Origin: Cannabis sativa
Lineage: Eukaryota; Streptophyta; Magnoliopsida; Rosales; Cannabaceae
Direction: 5' to 3'
Assembly: GCF_029168945.1 (NCBI RefSeq)
Contig: NC_083602.1
Location: 25,407,323 to 25,471,322 of the forward strand
Length of the DNA stretch: 64,000 nt
This document shows, piece by piece, positions 26,521 to 37,619 of the stretch. The position numbers were made by a program, and so were the translations under genes. Positions within the stretch are counted from its first letter, which is position 1; each line of letters opens with the position of its first letter. Under the pieces are notes generated by a model, which saw only the letters and a program-made list of their open reading frames with translations, was not told the DNA's origin and made no database searches.

Positions 26521-26560
<40 letters not shown>
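26325..26560. repeat. (TTA)n microsatellite split by a ~171-bp MITE
   Basis: TTA repeats occupy 26325-26349 and 26521-26560. The intervening 26350-26520 begins GAGAAATGCTAAAGGG and ends AATAGCAATGCTC. The outer dozen or so bases form imperfect inverted repeats. The same core occurs at 25335-25517 and 63064-63181, so 26350-26520 is an insertion into the microsatellite. Confidence 0.6.
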
Positions 26561-26562
<2 letters not shown>

Positions 26563-28654
26563 GAATCTATGTTCTAAATCTTAATATTATAATTTCTGGA
26601 GCAATTTATAATTATAACATGGCAGAATTGCGAGTACTAGAGCTTTAGACTAGTAAACAATACCAAAAGTGTAGGTGTTTGAGCCGGGATGATTTTGTAA
26701 TTAAGCATATTCAAAATTTAGGTACATATTTAAGTCAATAAATGATAGTTATTAGGATTATTTTAGCCCACTCAAACATAAAATTAAGTGAGTAAATGTC
26801 TCTTTTTATAAATATTTAGTAAAATGATATATCACTTAAAATTTTGATGATAAAATTATAATTAAAATTTTTGATAATTAACCTTAACTTTCTACTTTCT
26901 TCTTATTCTCTTGTTTCCAGACCATCTCGCCTTCTTATTTGTTGGTGACTGAATGATTGGTGGGTGAAACAAACTTCAATTTGTTTTTGGTGAAACAGAT
27001 AACGAAGATAACGAAGAAAAGAGTAGTATATCTATTTTATGTGATATGGTATATAACGAAAGGAAAGAAAAAAATAAAATGCAATAGTTTAATTTTTTCA
27101 TATATTCATCTTTAAGGTATATCATTTTTATATGATATCGAGTATTTGAATGAAAAAAAGAACATAAAAACTACGAATGAGATATTCATATCACTATTCT
27201 GAAGATTTCAAGTCCAAAATCTATTCCCAAGATAGTTGTAATTATTTTCCACACATTACTCGAAAATGATCTGACGAACGAGATTCAAACTTTAAAAATT
27301 GACAATTTTTATTAAGAGTCAATTTTGTAACGTTAAATAACCATCAATGGCCAAGATCAGCCCAAAGTAGTTTTTTCTCTTTTGTATTATTTTATTAATA
27401 ATTTAATAGGACCCCTTCACTATAAAAGGAGAGTTGTTCTAGTTTATTTTTCACATTCTATTAAGTCTCTATAAGGTCAGAGTATCTCTTTCTACTTTCT
27501 CTTTCTAAAAATTTGAGCTCTCTTCATAGTCAACTCTTTTGTAATTCTCATGAGAAATAAAAACTCGAAGTAGACGTAGCTTCATTACCATCACAACATC
27601 ATGGGGAGTGAACTACTATAAATTTTGTGTGTCTCTCTCTCTATATTATTAACTTAAACTCTGGGTCAGCTCTAGGCTAAGGTCTCCTAGGCCCGCGCCT
27701 AGGACCTACTCATTTTAGGGGCTTAAATAAAAAATATATTTTAAAAAATACACATATTTTTTAATAATTTTTAAAAATATCATTTATTTTTATAGTAAGG
27801 GCTCAAATTTTTTTTTGCATATGACCCATTTCAACTCAGGATCGGTCCTGCTTAAACTTATTATTTATCTCATCAATCTAACGAATTAGTATTGGCCATT
27901 ATTTCAGCGTCAACATCCTTTATTTCTACCCTTACCATTTTATTCATTCTCTTAGGTATTCTCTCTAATAGTAATGGCTGCTAAGAAAGTAATTGGAGGT
28001 CCTCTTTTTTTTAATTAGGGTCTAGTTTTCTTCCTACAATCCCCAAAAATAAATTCCACATGTATCCTTTTTAGCCTTGTTGAAATTCTTCACAAAAATA
28101 TATATATAAGCTATAAGTCACTTATTTTTCACCACCTCTGTCATTTATCTCCACCTCAATTAATGAGATTTCACATTCTATTTTCCTACATTATTTTAAG
28201 CCCTCAGCTCTTGCTACTTTTGTTGCAGTAAAATTTGCACAAAACTGCAATTTCTCTTTTAATTTATGTTCCTTACCAAAGCTCAAACAAAATTCAATAA
28301 CTTCTTACCATCAGCTGCAAAGGAAAGAAAATAACTCGAAATACACACACAAAGCATTAGAAATAACTTTTTATTTATGAGTTATCAATTAGTTATAAAT
28401 TAGGTATGGGAAAAATTATTAAGGTTATGAGAAGTATAACATAAAAAGTAAATGCCACTAAATATGAGATTCTTTGACTAATCAAATTAAAAATATAGTT
28501 TTTTTTAAAAAAAAAAAAAAAATCATATAAAACATTAAAAAGAAAATATGAATTTAAGATTCATAAAAAATAAAAATTTAATTGAATTACCATAAAAAAT
28601 ATTAAAATTCTCTTCATATTTATTTTTAAAAAAAAAATAAAACAAATGAAACTA
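26561..28654. other. AT-rich intergenic DNA with two short element remnants
   Basis: No gene recognised. 27340-27650 resembles the promoter-to-U5 end of an LTR: a CACTATAAAAGGAGAG TATA region, then GAAGTAGACGTAGC and GGGGAGTGAACTACTATAAA before a TCTCTC run. No partner LTR was found. 27664-27853 is listed separately as a small putative MITE. The rest shows nothing beyond AT-rich sequence. Confidence 0.45.
27664..27853. mobile_element. Putative small MITE
   Basis: The left end GGGTCAGCTCTAGG and the reverse complement of the right end, GCAGGACCGATCCTGAG, are imperfect inverted repeats flanking an AT-rich centre. The CCTAGGCCCGCGCCTAGG block near 27690 is itself close to a palindrome. The superfamily and target duplication are not clear. 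Confidence 0.4.
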
Positions 28655-30165
28655 TAGTGATCGCCGGAGTTGTCACTCGTGCCGGAAAAGTCACCGGAGT
28701 TTGCTGATGGCACCGAAAAAGTCATCGGAGTAGTTGCTGGTGCCGAAAAAGTCGCAGGAGTTGCCGTCGGTACCAAAAAAGTCGTTCGAATTAACATTGT
28801 CGCCGGTAAAATCACCAGAAAAATCACCGAGAAATTTCTTGGTGATTTTTCCGGTGATTTTACCGGCGACAATATCAATTTCGACGACTATTCCAGAGTT
28901 TGCTGTCAGTGTTGAAAAAAGTTGCCGAAGTAGCTGCCGGTGTTGGAAAAGTTGCCAGAGTTACTGTCGATGTTGAAAAAGTCGTCAGAATTGGCATTGT
29001 CGCCAGCATAATCACCAAAAAAATTACCAAGAAACTGGTTTCTTCACTAAGAAATTGGTTTCTTCATCAATGAACACACAATAATAATAAAGATTATGAA
29101 AACAAAACAAAAATGATATACAATAAAAATAATTGAAACCTGTTTCATCAATCAACCAAATGGAGAAAGAAATACAAAAAAAATACTCATAAATATAAAC
29201 AAACAACACAAAACGCACAACAATAATCTAAAATAAAATATAAGTGTGAAAATCAGTTTCAAACCTAGAAACAAAATAATAAAAAGAAACTTAAAATAAA
29301 AAATATACAATAACATCATAAAATAGAGCAACCTCATTACAGAACCCTTAAAACCTGCAAAACCAGTTTTGAACTTATAAACCCTGTGAAACCAGATTTG
29401 ACACTATGAAAAATCATAACGAAATATGAATGCTAAACAATAAAGTTAACTGTAACAAGTCTTCAGAATCGGCATAGTCGCCGGAGTTGCTGCCGCCACC
29501 GAGAAAGTCACCGGAGTTGTTGCCGACGTCGAATAAGTATTGGAATTGTTATTATTGCTGAAAAAATCACAAAAAAATACCAAAAAACCATTTCTTCATC
29601 AAGAAACTGGTTTTTTCAGTAATTTTCTAGCAACAATGTCAATTCCGAAGAATTTCCTAGGGTTTGCTATCGGTACCAAAAAAGTCACTGGAGTAGCTGC
29701 TGGTGTCGGAAAAGTCGACGGAGTTGCTGCCAACGCCAAAAAAGTCGTCAAAATTGGCATTATTGTCAGAAAAATCACCAAGAAACTGGTTTCTTCATCA
29801 AGAAATTAGTTTCTTGGTAATTTTTTCAGCGACTATGCCAATTTTGACGACTTTTTCAAAGTTTGTTGTCGGTCCTGGAAAATTCGCCGGAGTAGCTGCC
29901 AATGTCAGAAAAGTCGTCAAAATTGGCATTGTCACCAGAAAAATCACTAAGAAAGTAGTTTCTTCATCTAGAAACCGGTTTCTTCTTCAAGAGACTAGTT
30001 TCTTGGTATTTTTTCAGTGATTTTTCTGGCGACAATGCCAATTCTGACAAACTTTCCGGCGTCGGCAGCAACACCAACGACTTTTCCGGCACTGACCGCT
30101 ACTCCAATGATTTTTTTGGTACCGACAGCAAACTCCGATCACTTTTTCGATATCAGTGACAAATA
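28655..30165. repeat. Array of degenerate ~30-bp repeats and long hairpins (fold-back-like)
   Basis: A GC-richer block in AT-rich surroundings. A degenerate unit close to GCCGGAGTTGCTGCCGG followed by TGCCGAAAAAGTC recurs many times in 28655-29040 and 29465-30165. Between groups of units lie inverted repeats: 28796-28834 against 28835-28873 (two mismatches in 39), about 29739-29790 against 29803-29856, and about 29909-29962 against 29998-30052. Many stems carry AAGAAACTGGTTTCTT near the loop. Toward the two outer ends the array reads in opposite directions (GTGATCGCCGGAG at 28660; its complement near 30130). A 400-bp AT-rich spacer sits at 29075-29465. Short frames in it simply read the repeat. 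It could be a fold-back element or the subterminal repeats of a DNA transposon; no transposase was seen. Confidence 0.65.
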
Positions 30166-30376
30166 AAACTACCTAAACAAATAAAAACATTTAACATGGG
30201 ATTTGAAAACCTAATTTACATATATATGGTATATCAAATATCATAAAAAGACCTAAAAACAAAAAAATAAAAAATACCATATAAATTGGTCAAACTTAAA
30301 TGTGCTATAGTTATCATAAGAACTTTTAAATTCTCATAGTTAGTGTAATTTCCTCTATAAAATAATATTATTACTT

Positions 30377-32946
30377 GCTCTTTGTCTCTCTAACTCCGGC
30401 TAGTCGACCCATTCTAAGGCATCGCATCAGGTATGGTTTTGAGATGATTTAATAGGAAGATGATGAGATGAACAGATTAAGTGGTGTTTGTTAGGAATGC
30501 TAAAATTGATCATGGTATTTAAATAAATTAATTATATATATGTATGTAAGTATGGGTTTAATTTTTGATTGAAATTATTTATCTCATGCTCTTCTGACGA
30601 GAATAAAATTAACTAATGACTTTTGTATACAAAAATTGTTCAGATTTCAATTATTAATGAAAACAAAATTAAGTGATCTTATTTGTTTAGCTAAGACCAG
30701 CCAAATACATAGTTTAAGAGTTCTGATCCTTCACCAATCTATCACGGTAAATATCTCTCTCTGTTTTTCTTTTTTCTTTTTCGTATACTGAATTCATTTC
30801 ATTTTATATAGCCGTATTTCGATATTATGTGAATTGTGATAGTGTTTAGTTGGTGTATATACTGTTTGATATAATGTTTGTGTGATTCGTGAAAGAATTG
30901 GTTATATTAAGGGCCAGTGATCACGATTCTGAAGCAACTTTTCTGTAGTTTAATACCTCTTGATCATATTCATTGTTCAAGTTACCTTAAGAGTTTTCTA
31001 TTAATTTTCTTTGTCTATCGTTTGTTGCTGTAAAGGAGTTCAATGTTTTTCTTTCTTTTTCTTTCACAACTCTTTTTTATTCTTTCTTTTTCCAATGTTT
31101 TTCTTTTTGTTATAGGTTTGTTTTTTATTGATTTTGTTCTATTTTGCGCCATTATTTATGGCTTTGGCGCCTTACAAGGCTTTAGCACCTATTATATGGT
31201 TTGGCCCCTATTTATTTAGGGTAGTTTGTTTAAATTTTCACGTTTTTCGGTATCGAATGTATAAGAAAATTTTGACACAATAATATTTTAAAGTTAATAA
31301 GTTATGCACTATACAGATTTATTAGTCGGAGTAAAAGGATTAGTTTGGTTAAAGTATGATTTAAAGAATATTTTAAACTGAAATAAGGTTTTTATTTTAA
31401 ACGCTAATTCCTATTAGCTATGTTTTGATTTAACTAATGGTCTAATCAGAATATATTGGTATATATTTGGGAAATCAAATTATTATGAAAATTTGGTTTG
31501 TTCTCAATATTATGGGAATGTACTAAAATTATTATATTATTTGTACTTTTAAAGAACTTCTGGATGAGTGGTATTAGTTTTTATGGAAGAAATGGAAGTA
31601 CAAATTTGATGGATGAGCTGCTCCATTGTTTAGGGCTTTAGTGTCTTTTAAGGTTTTCGCACATGATTTATGGCTGGCTACTAATTATTTAGGGTAATTG
31701 CTTAAAATTACAAGATATCATGAATTGTAAAAATATTATAAAATTTAATAGCTAACAATTATGGTATACAATTATGAGATTATTGCCTTATTAGTTTATT
31801 ATAGATAACATAATATTAATTTTGGGTATATAAATTATAAATATGAGTTTATTATAGATAACATTATATTAATTTTGGTATATAAATTATAAATGTGGAA
31901 TTTTGTAATAAATTGGAGGTAGGGACATTAATTGTGAATTGAGAATATTTTGTTTTATTATTTTTATTTTTTTATTTTTGGGAAGATATTGAAATAAATG
32001 GGAAGTAAATGTTAATGAAGTATTGAGATTATTGCCTTATTAGTTGAATAAGAAGATACTAATATGAATAGTTTTTATAATAAGTTGAATGGTATAATAA
32101 TTAGGAGGTTATCTATTTAAAAAATAAATAAGGAAGCATTATGTCATAATACCGAATTGGATTAATTAATGTTAGTTTAATTTTATTAATTAAATATATG
32201 ATTAAGTGGTATTAGGAAAATGTTACTTTTGAATGTGAAAAGTGCAATCTTAAGGTTTAAGGATATTAATACAATTTTGGTTTAATTTAAGCTGAATAAA
32301 TATTATAGATACCATGTTTTACGCTATAAATAAAATAATAAATAATTTGACTTAATAAGGATTTTGACATGTTTTAGTCTATAAATAAGTAATATTTTTA
32401 AGAGATAAAATGAAATAATTAGTATATAATATATTGAATATTTAAGGAATAATAGGTATTAAAGGGAAATTTTATTTATGTTTGATTTTAAAAGGGTAAA
32501 AGTAAGGAATAGGGATCCTATGAAGGTTATGAAGTAGAATGCTATAATTTAGTTGTTACTAGCCAAAGGGTAATCCCTTTGGCTAGTTCTAGTATTTTAT
32601 AGGGAGATATAGTTGCTTAGTCTTGGTGGTTGGTTGATTCTTTTCAGTTTGAATAGTTTTCTAATTCAAGTTTTATGTTGTTTTTTGATGTTTTTTCAGG
32701 GGGAACTTCAGTATTTTATTGAGTTAGGAGCGTAGTTTGAAGATGTTATAGCTTTATTGTCTAAACTTCCGGGGGCAGTTTTGTCCCATGGGGCTCGCTC
32801 TAAGATTTTAGCGGCCCATGGTTGGCAAAGCATGCTCTGCGGTTAGATGATGAGCTATCCTGGTTCGAGGAGGTTCCAGCGCCGGTGGCGGACGTGGGCG
32901 TCGTAAATTCATGAGTGATTTTAATCACTTTGTCAAAAAAAAAAAT
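30377..32946 (+). mobile_element. Poly(A)-ended retroposon with an RNase H tail (16-bp TSD)
   Basis: The 16 bases AATAATATTATTACTT occur at 30361-30376 and again at 32947-32962, right after an A-rich tail (from 32935). The interval is therefore a retroposed sequence of about 2.57 kb. Only its last ~230 bases look coding. They read LLSKLPGAVLSHGARS, then after a one-base slip AKHALRLDDELSWFEE, the C-terminal part of a LINE-type RNase H domain, with stops. A TTTTTTCAG tract resembling a splice acceptor lies just before it (32691-32699). The rest is AT/T-rich with local duplications (for example 31794-31850 and 31851-31905) and no reverse transcriptase. A low-complexity TSD makes the left boundary less certain than the right. 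Confidence 0.6.
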
Positions 32947-32962
32947 AATAATATTATTACTT

Positions 32963-33696
32963 ACTATTTTACAAAAATAAATAAAAAAAAATTGTATTTA
33001 ATTACTACCTCACATTTATATACATTGCCATTTAAAATATTGTCTAATTACTAGCCCATAAAATTACTATCCTAGTAATTAGGTGACCTAATAACATCAT
33101 TTTCACTTAAATATTTGTTAGAATTTTCATTATTTATGAAACTTGTTTTTTAACACATTAAAATACATAGGATACGATATATTGTTATTAATTTAGTAAT
33201 AGATGTTACACTTCTGTTTTTGTTTTTTTATTTTTTAATTTTTTTGTTGAAATATTTTAACATAAAATTTATTTAAATTTAAAATTTTGATTAAATAGTA
33301 ATAATATAGATGACCCTAACTCTAAGTATATATTTTGAAGTGGAAACACATCTTATAAGGTGCATTTATAGTATAATCTTCAAAAATATAAATGAACTTT
33401 CACCTAAGGATGAATATCGCTCGGTTTAATCAAGTTAATAAAAATTTAATATATTTTAATCAATCTAATATAAATATCGAGTTATGAAAATTTAATTATA
33501 ACTCATCATATTAAGAAAAAAATTTAACTCGCCTAATTATTTAGACTACTTATTTGGGTTAGTCCTTAAACTATTATAACTTCTTTTTTATTATTGTTAT
33601 TTTTTCAGTGTCATTAGAATCAAAATTAATTAAAGTATAATATTATATTTCAAGTTATGTTGGTCAAAATTAGTGTTAAAATCTTTAAGTAATAAA
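32963..33696. other. AT-rich spacer between two retroposons
   Basis: About 0.7 kb of AT-rich DNA with no recognisable gene, transposon end or RNA. Confidence 0.6.
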
Positions 33697-34009
33697 CAAC
33701 ACTCTATTCTTAAAAATATCCTTTCTATTTCGTAAGAACAAAACCCATTCAAACTCGCTTTAAAAAAAATCGAAAGATCTGCTTTCTTTTTTTTTTTTTT
33801 TCCAATTATTATTCTTCCATAAAATTTGTCTAAAACCTGCCATTAACGACGGAGAGAATTTCCAATGCCGGCAAGAGAGAGATAGTGACAATGGGAACTA
33901 GATTACGGTACAGTGTAGTTTGCGCAAAGGTGGCGTTAGGCGAGGAGGTTGGTGATGATGATCAGACCCTCAAATGGGATAGTGTTAAAATTAAGAACAA
34001 CCACTTTTC

Positions 34010-36303
34010 TGTAAAGCCCGCTTAGTTAATTTGGAAATTAGCAGTTGTTTATAATTAATTATGAAATTATTTATAGCTATTTAAATAATTTATTATACTG
34101 TTATTTATGTTATTCAGTAACTTGCATATGTTGCATTTCCGGTGTCCGGTATTTTGGAACTCGGCGTTTGGCTCAGTAGAAATCACAACTTAGCATGTTA
34201 GTAGTTTGGGGACGGGTTTTAGACATTGGGAATGTCGGGATTGGCCGGGAATTTAGAATGTCCCAAAAATACCCCTTTAGTATGATTTATGTGATTTTAT
34301 GGTGGAGGGGCAAAATGGTCTTTTTGCCCCATTAGTGTTTTGTCTTATGTGAGTTTATTAAAGGAAATAAATGTTTATTTTATGTATGTTATTTGGCTGA
34401 AAGAAATTAGTGTTTAAAGATTCCTTTTTTATTCATTTTTCATTCAACTTAGAAAATAGAAAAAAATTGCAAAAAGGCTCTCTCTTTTCCTCTCTTCCTC
34501 TCTCGGCTGGTAGGGTGATTCTAGGGCTGGAATTTCTGAATTTTCAAGCTATTTCTCTTGCATTCTAAGTGTTCTTCATCCTTGGTAAAGTCTCTAAACT
34601 TTTCTTATTATAATTTAAGAAAAATGTGTGAAAAGGTGATGATGCATGCTTGATTTTAATGTGATTCTTGCTGCTGTGAATTGAGGTTAGTTTCAGAGGT
34701 TTAAGCTTGTTAGATAAGGGTTATTTAAAGTTGTTTTGATGCATGATTATTAGGTTGAGCAAGCCATAGCTTTTTATATGCAAATATGTGATTTTTGAAG
34801 ATAAATTGTGTAATCTGTTTCTGTGATGTTGTTGTTGTTTTTAATAGTTTTCAGAGATGATTTTATGCTAGTTTAAGTGGAATTAAGCTAGTGGAATGCA
34901 TGATTAGGTGGTTTTGCTCAAGTTTGAGTTTAGAACTCAAAGCTTGAGCTCCAATGGCATTTTTCGTGTTTGAGGTTTCTGGGTTGTTTTGATGCCTTGG
35001 ATATGTTCTAGGGAAGGTATAGAACAGGTCTGGAAAGTTTGAGGTGATTTGGGGTTGATTTGAGCAAGTTATGAATTTTTGAGTGTTGCTGCCTGCGAGG
35101 AACCGGAATTCCGGTTGTGCATCCGGAATTCCGGATGAGGGTCCTGAATTTCCCAGAACCGGAATTCCGGTTGGGCAACCGGTCTACCGGTTGGGGAATT
35201 TTCAGAACCCGTGTTTTTCCTCGTTTTTATGTTTTAAGGGGTATTGCCATGCTTTTTATCGATAGGGAAACTTTTAGTTCCTAATTTTAGTCCCCGGGAA
35301 GTGATTTAGCGTATCACTTATAGTGTTGTGATTTTTATGGTTTAGGGGCCTGTAATCCGCCGCTCAGCTAAAAGTTCCAGTCAGGTTGACCGGCACACCT
35401 GAATTCGGAATCCAGGTAAGATTAGTATAACAGTATGCATATGTAGATTACATGTTTAGCGAGCATGTAGGAAGCCTATTAGATTACATTAGTTGTATGT
35501 TGGCTTCGAACCATCCAACCCTGTCACGTCGGTACAGGCTGGAGTATGACCAGCAGCCGGAGTATGACCGGTTTGACCGATCAGGCTGACACTTGGTTGG
35601 TGGTTCCGTGCTATTGACGTATCCCGTCGGTACAGGCTGGAGTATGACCAGCAGCCGGAGTATGACCGGTTCGACCGATCAGGAGGATATAGTAACACGT
35701 CGGTACAGGCTGGAGTATGACCAGCAGCCGGAGTATGACCGGTTCGACCGATCGTGTTGTTACGTGTCAATAGTACCGTCCCTATGAACGTTCGTAACTC
35801 GGTACCATGTTGGACATGGCGGAAGTGGCTCAGTACCATGTTGGACATGGCAGTAGCGGGACTCAGTATCGTGTTGGACACGGCAGTTAGAATTATGTAT
35901 GAGTATTATTATGCTTTTCTTACTGAGTCTGTCGACTCACAGATCTACGTTTATGTGTAGGTAAAGGCAAGGCTATAGCTGATGGACCGTGAGCGAGCTT
36001 ATGAGATTGTACATGTCGGGGCGGTTAGGCCTGGAGCGTACGATCCTCGGGACAGCAAGGCTGATTTTGTAACTGGTCGTTAGACGACCTTTATTTTTAT
36101 GTAACAGTTAAACAGTTAAAACTTTTTGTAAATAATTTTATAATCGGGATCCCGAGTCTTTTGTAATACTGTTTTATAAGTTTAATTAAAAAGCAAAATT
36201 TTAATTAATCACGTTTTTCCATAAACCTCGTTGATTAGCAACGAAATTTTGCACAATACGTTTAAAAATCACGTAATACGCCTAAGGTAGTTAGGGTGTT
36301 ACA
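34010..36303 (+). repeat. 5' LTR of the Tekay-like element
   Basis: It starts TGTAAAGCCCGC and ends GGTGTTACA; about 2.29 kb. It contains a cluster of EcoRI-centred palindromes (35101-35192). It also has three copies of a ~57-bp unit rich in GGAGTATGACC (35527, 35625 and 35698) and two and a half copies of a ~37-bp unit around TACCATGTTGGACATGG (35801-35885). Confidence 0.97.
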
Positions 36304-36306
36304 ATT

Positions 36307-36319
36307 TGGTATCAGAGCC
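36307..36319 (+). other. Primer-binding site (initiator tRNA-Met)
   Basis: TGGTATCAGAGCC begins three bases after the 5' LTR, the standard plant primer site complementary to the 3' end of initiator tRNA-Met. Confidence 0.95.
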
Positions 36320-36549
36320 GCCAGGTTGTCTTCCGAAGATCGTCACGACATGTACAATCATCATCAGCAGTTAGCTCGGTTCACGGTTCAGTAAGCCTTT
36401 ATTGCTTTAGTAGTTTATTTTATTCAGTTATGAAAAAGAAAAGCCTGTTAGGAAGCATGTTAGTAGCCTGATAGTAGAATAGGCGCATGTTCCGTTTTTA
36501 ATTTCCAAATTAAGCGGCATTAGTAAGCTCTCCTTGAATACGACCTGAT

Positions 36550-37527
36550 ATGCCAACTCGTGGTTTCGCAGGCGGTTCTAATCAGATGGACGCCAGACGG
36601 ACCACCAGGAGTCAGGGCAACTCAGTGGGGTCGAATCAAGGTCAGGGAGCTCAGTTTCCCCCACCTGTTAGGGGCCGAGGTAGAGGTCCCCGTGGCAGGG
36701 CTCGTGGTCGGGGTGATGAGAACCCACCACAGGCTGCCCAGGCTCCCCCAGCTGATCAGGGAGCCCAGAACTGGGAGTTGCGGTTTGCGGAAATGCAAGC
36801 CCGGATCGAAGAACAAGACCTCGAGATTCAGAGGTTGAGACAACAGGGTGCTCCTGCAGTTCCTGTGCCCGTAGTTCCAGTGGCACCTGCCCCTGCTGCC
36901 CAGGCCGAGATAGTGGTGGCGGCCCATAGATTGGAACCTCTGTATGAGCGGTTCCGGAAGCAAGCGCCTCCGGTTTTCCTGGGAGGTCCGGACGTAATGA
37001 AAGCCGAGCAATGGCTGACGGTGATCACCAAGATTCTGAATTTCATGGGTGTCACCGGCAACAACAGAGTGGTGTGCGCCACGTTTCAGTTCCAGGAGGA
37101 CGCGTTGGTCTGGTGGGACATGGTGTCTCAGATCCATGACGTCACCACCATGACCTGGGAAAGGTTCCAGGAACTCTTTAATGCAAAGTACTACAACGAG
37201 GCGGTCAGAAGCGCCAAGAGGAAAGAGTTCGCTCACCTGACCCAGCGGGAGAACATGAGCGTCACTGAGTATACTACTCAGTTTGATCGGTTGGCGAGGT
37301 TAGCCTCGGGTATTGTGCCGACCGACTTCAGCAAGAAGGAGAAGTATCTGGACGGGTTGAATGCCAGGATCAGGCATGACTTGATGATCACCACCGACGA
37401 CAGCACCACCTATGCTCAGATGGTGGAGAAGGCACTGCGAGCTGAGGGCGCAGTGGGGTGTATGTCAGAATCAGCCAGTACTCCGGTGAGTGGCGGAGCT
37501 CCTACCCCTCCCCGCATCGGGCCATAG
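36550..37527 (+). pseudogene. gag: gag of the Tekay-like element, ended by an amber stop before the zinc knuckle
   Basis: A 325-codon frame. The first ~60 residues are Arg/Gly-rich (GRGRGPRGRARGRG), followed by a short coiled stretch (MQARIEEQDLEIQRLRQQG). The retrotransposon gag domain follows (WWDMVSQIHDV, TWERFQELFNAKY, EFAHLTQRENMSVTEYTTQF). The frame stops at TAG 37525-37527, although gag-like residues [11 protein letters not shown] continue in the same frame after the stop. The zinc knuckle ([14 protein letters not shown], about 37709-37750) lies in a different frame, so at least one indel falls between about 37560 and 37620. In this family gag and pol normally form one long frame. Confidence 0.9.
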
Positions 37528-37619
37528 CGGGGGAGTAGTGGTTCGGCCATTGACCGGAAGGAAGAGGGCACCCACGCTTCCGTGGCTCGAGTCGAACAAG
37601 AGGTTCCGGGGGAACCGAA

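Noticed and set aside
28670..30020. Open frames rich in KVxGVAA repeats that look like a repetitive protein
   Set aside because: They read a tandem repeat whose unit length is near a multiple of three. Overlapping frames in other phases are also open and none has start context, domain or full-length continuity.
35489..35881. A 130-codon minus frame with a repeated CWSYSSLYR-type motif, repeated at 42749-43030
   Set aside because: It lies entirely in LTR tandem repeats and differs in length between the two LTRs because of the repeat deletion.
36307..36319. Possible tRNA-Met gene fragment
   Set aside because: Only the 13-base primer-binding site is present, with no tRNA body around it.
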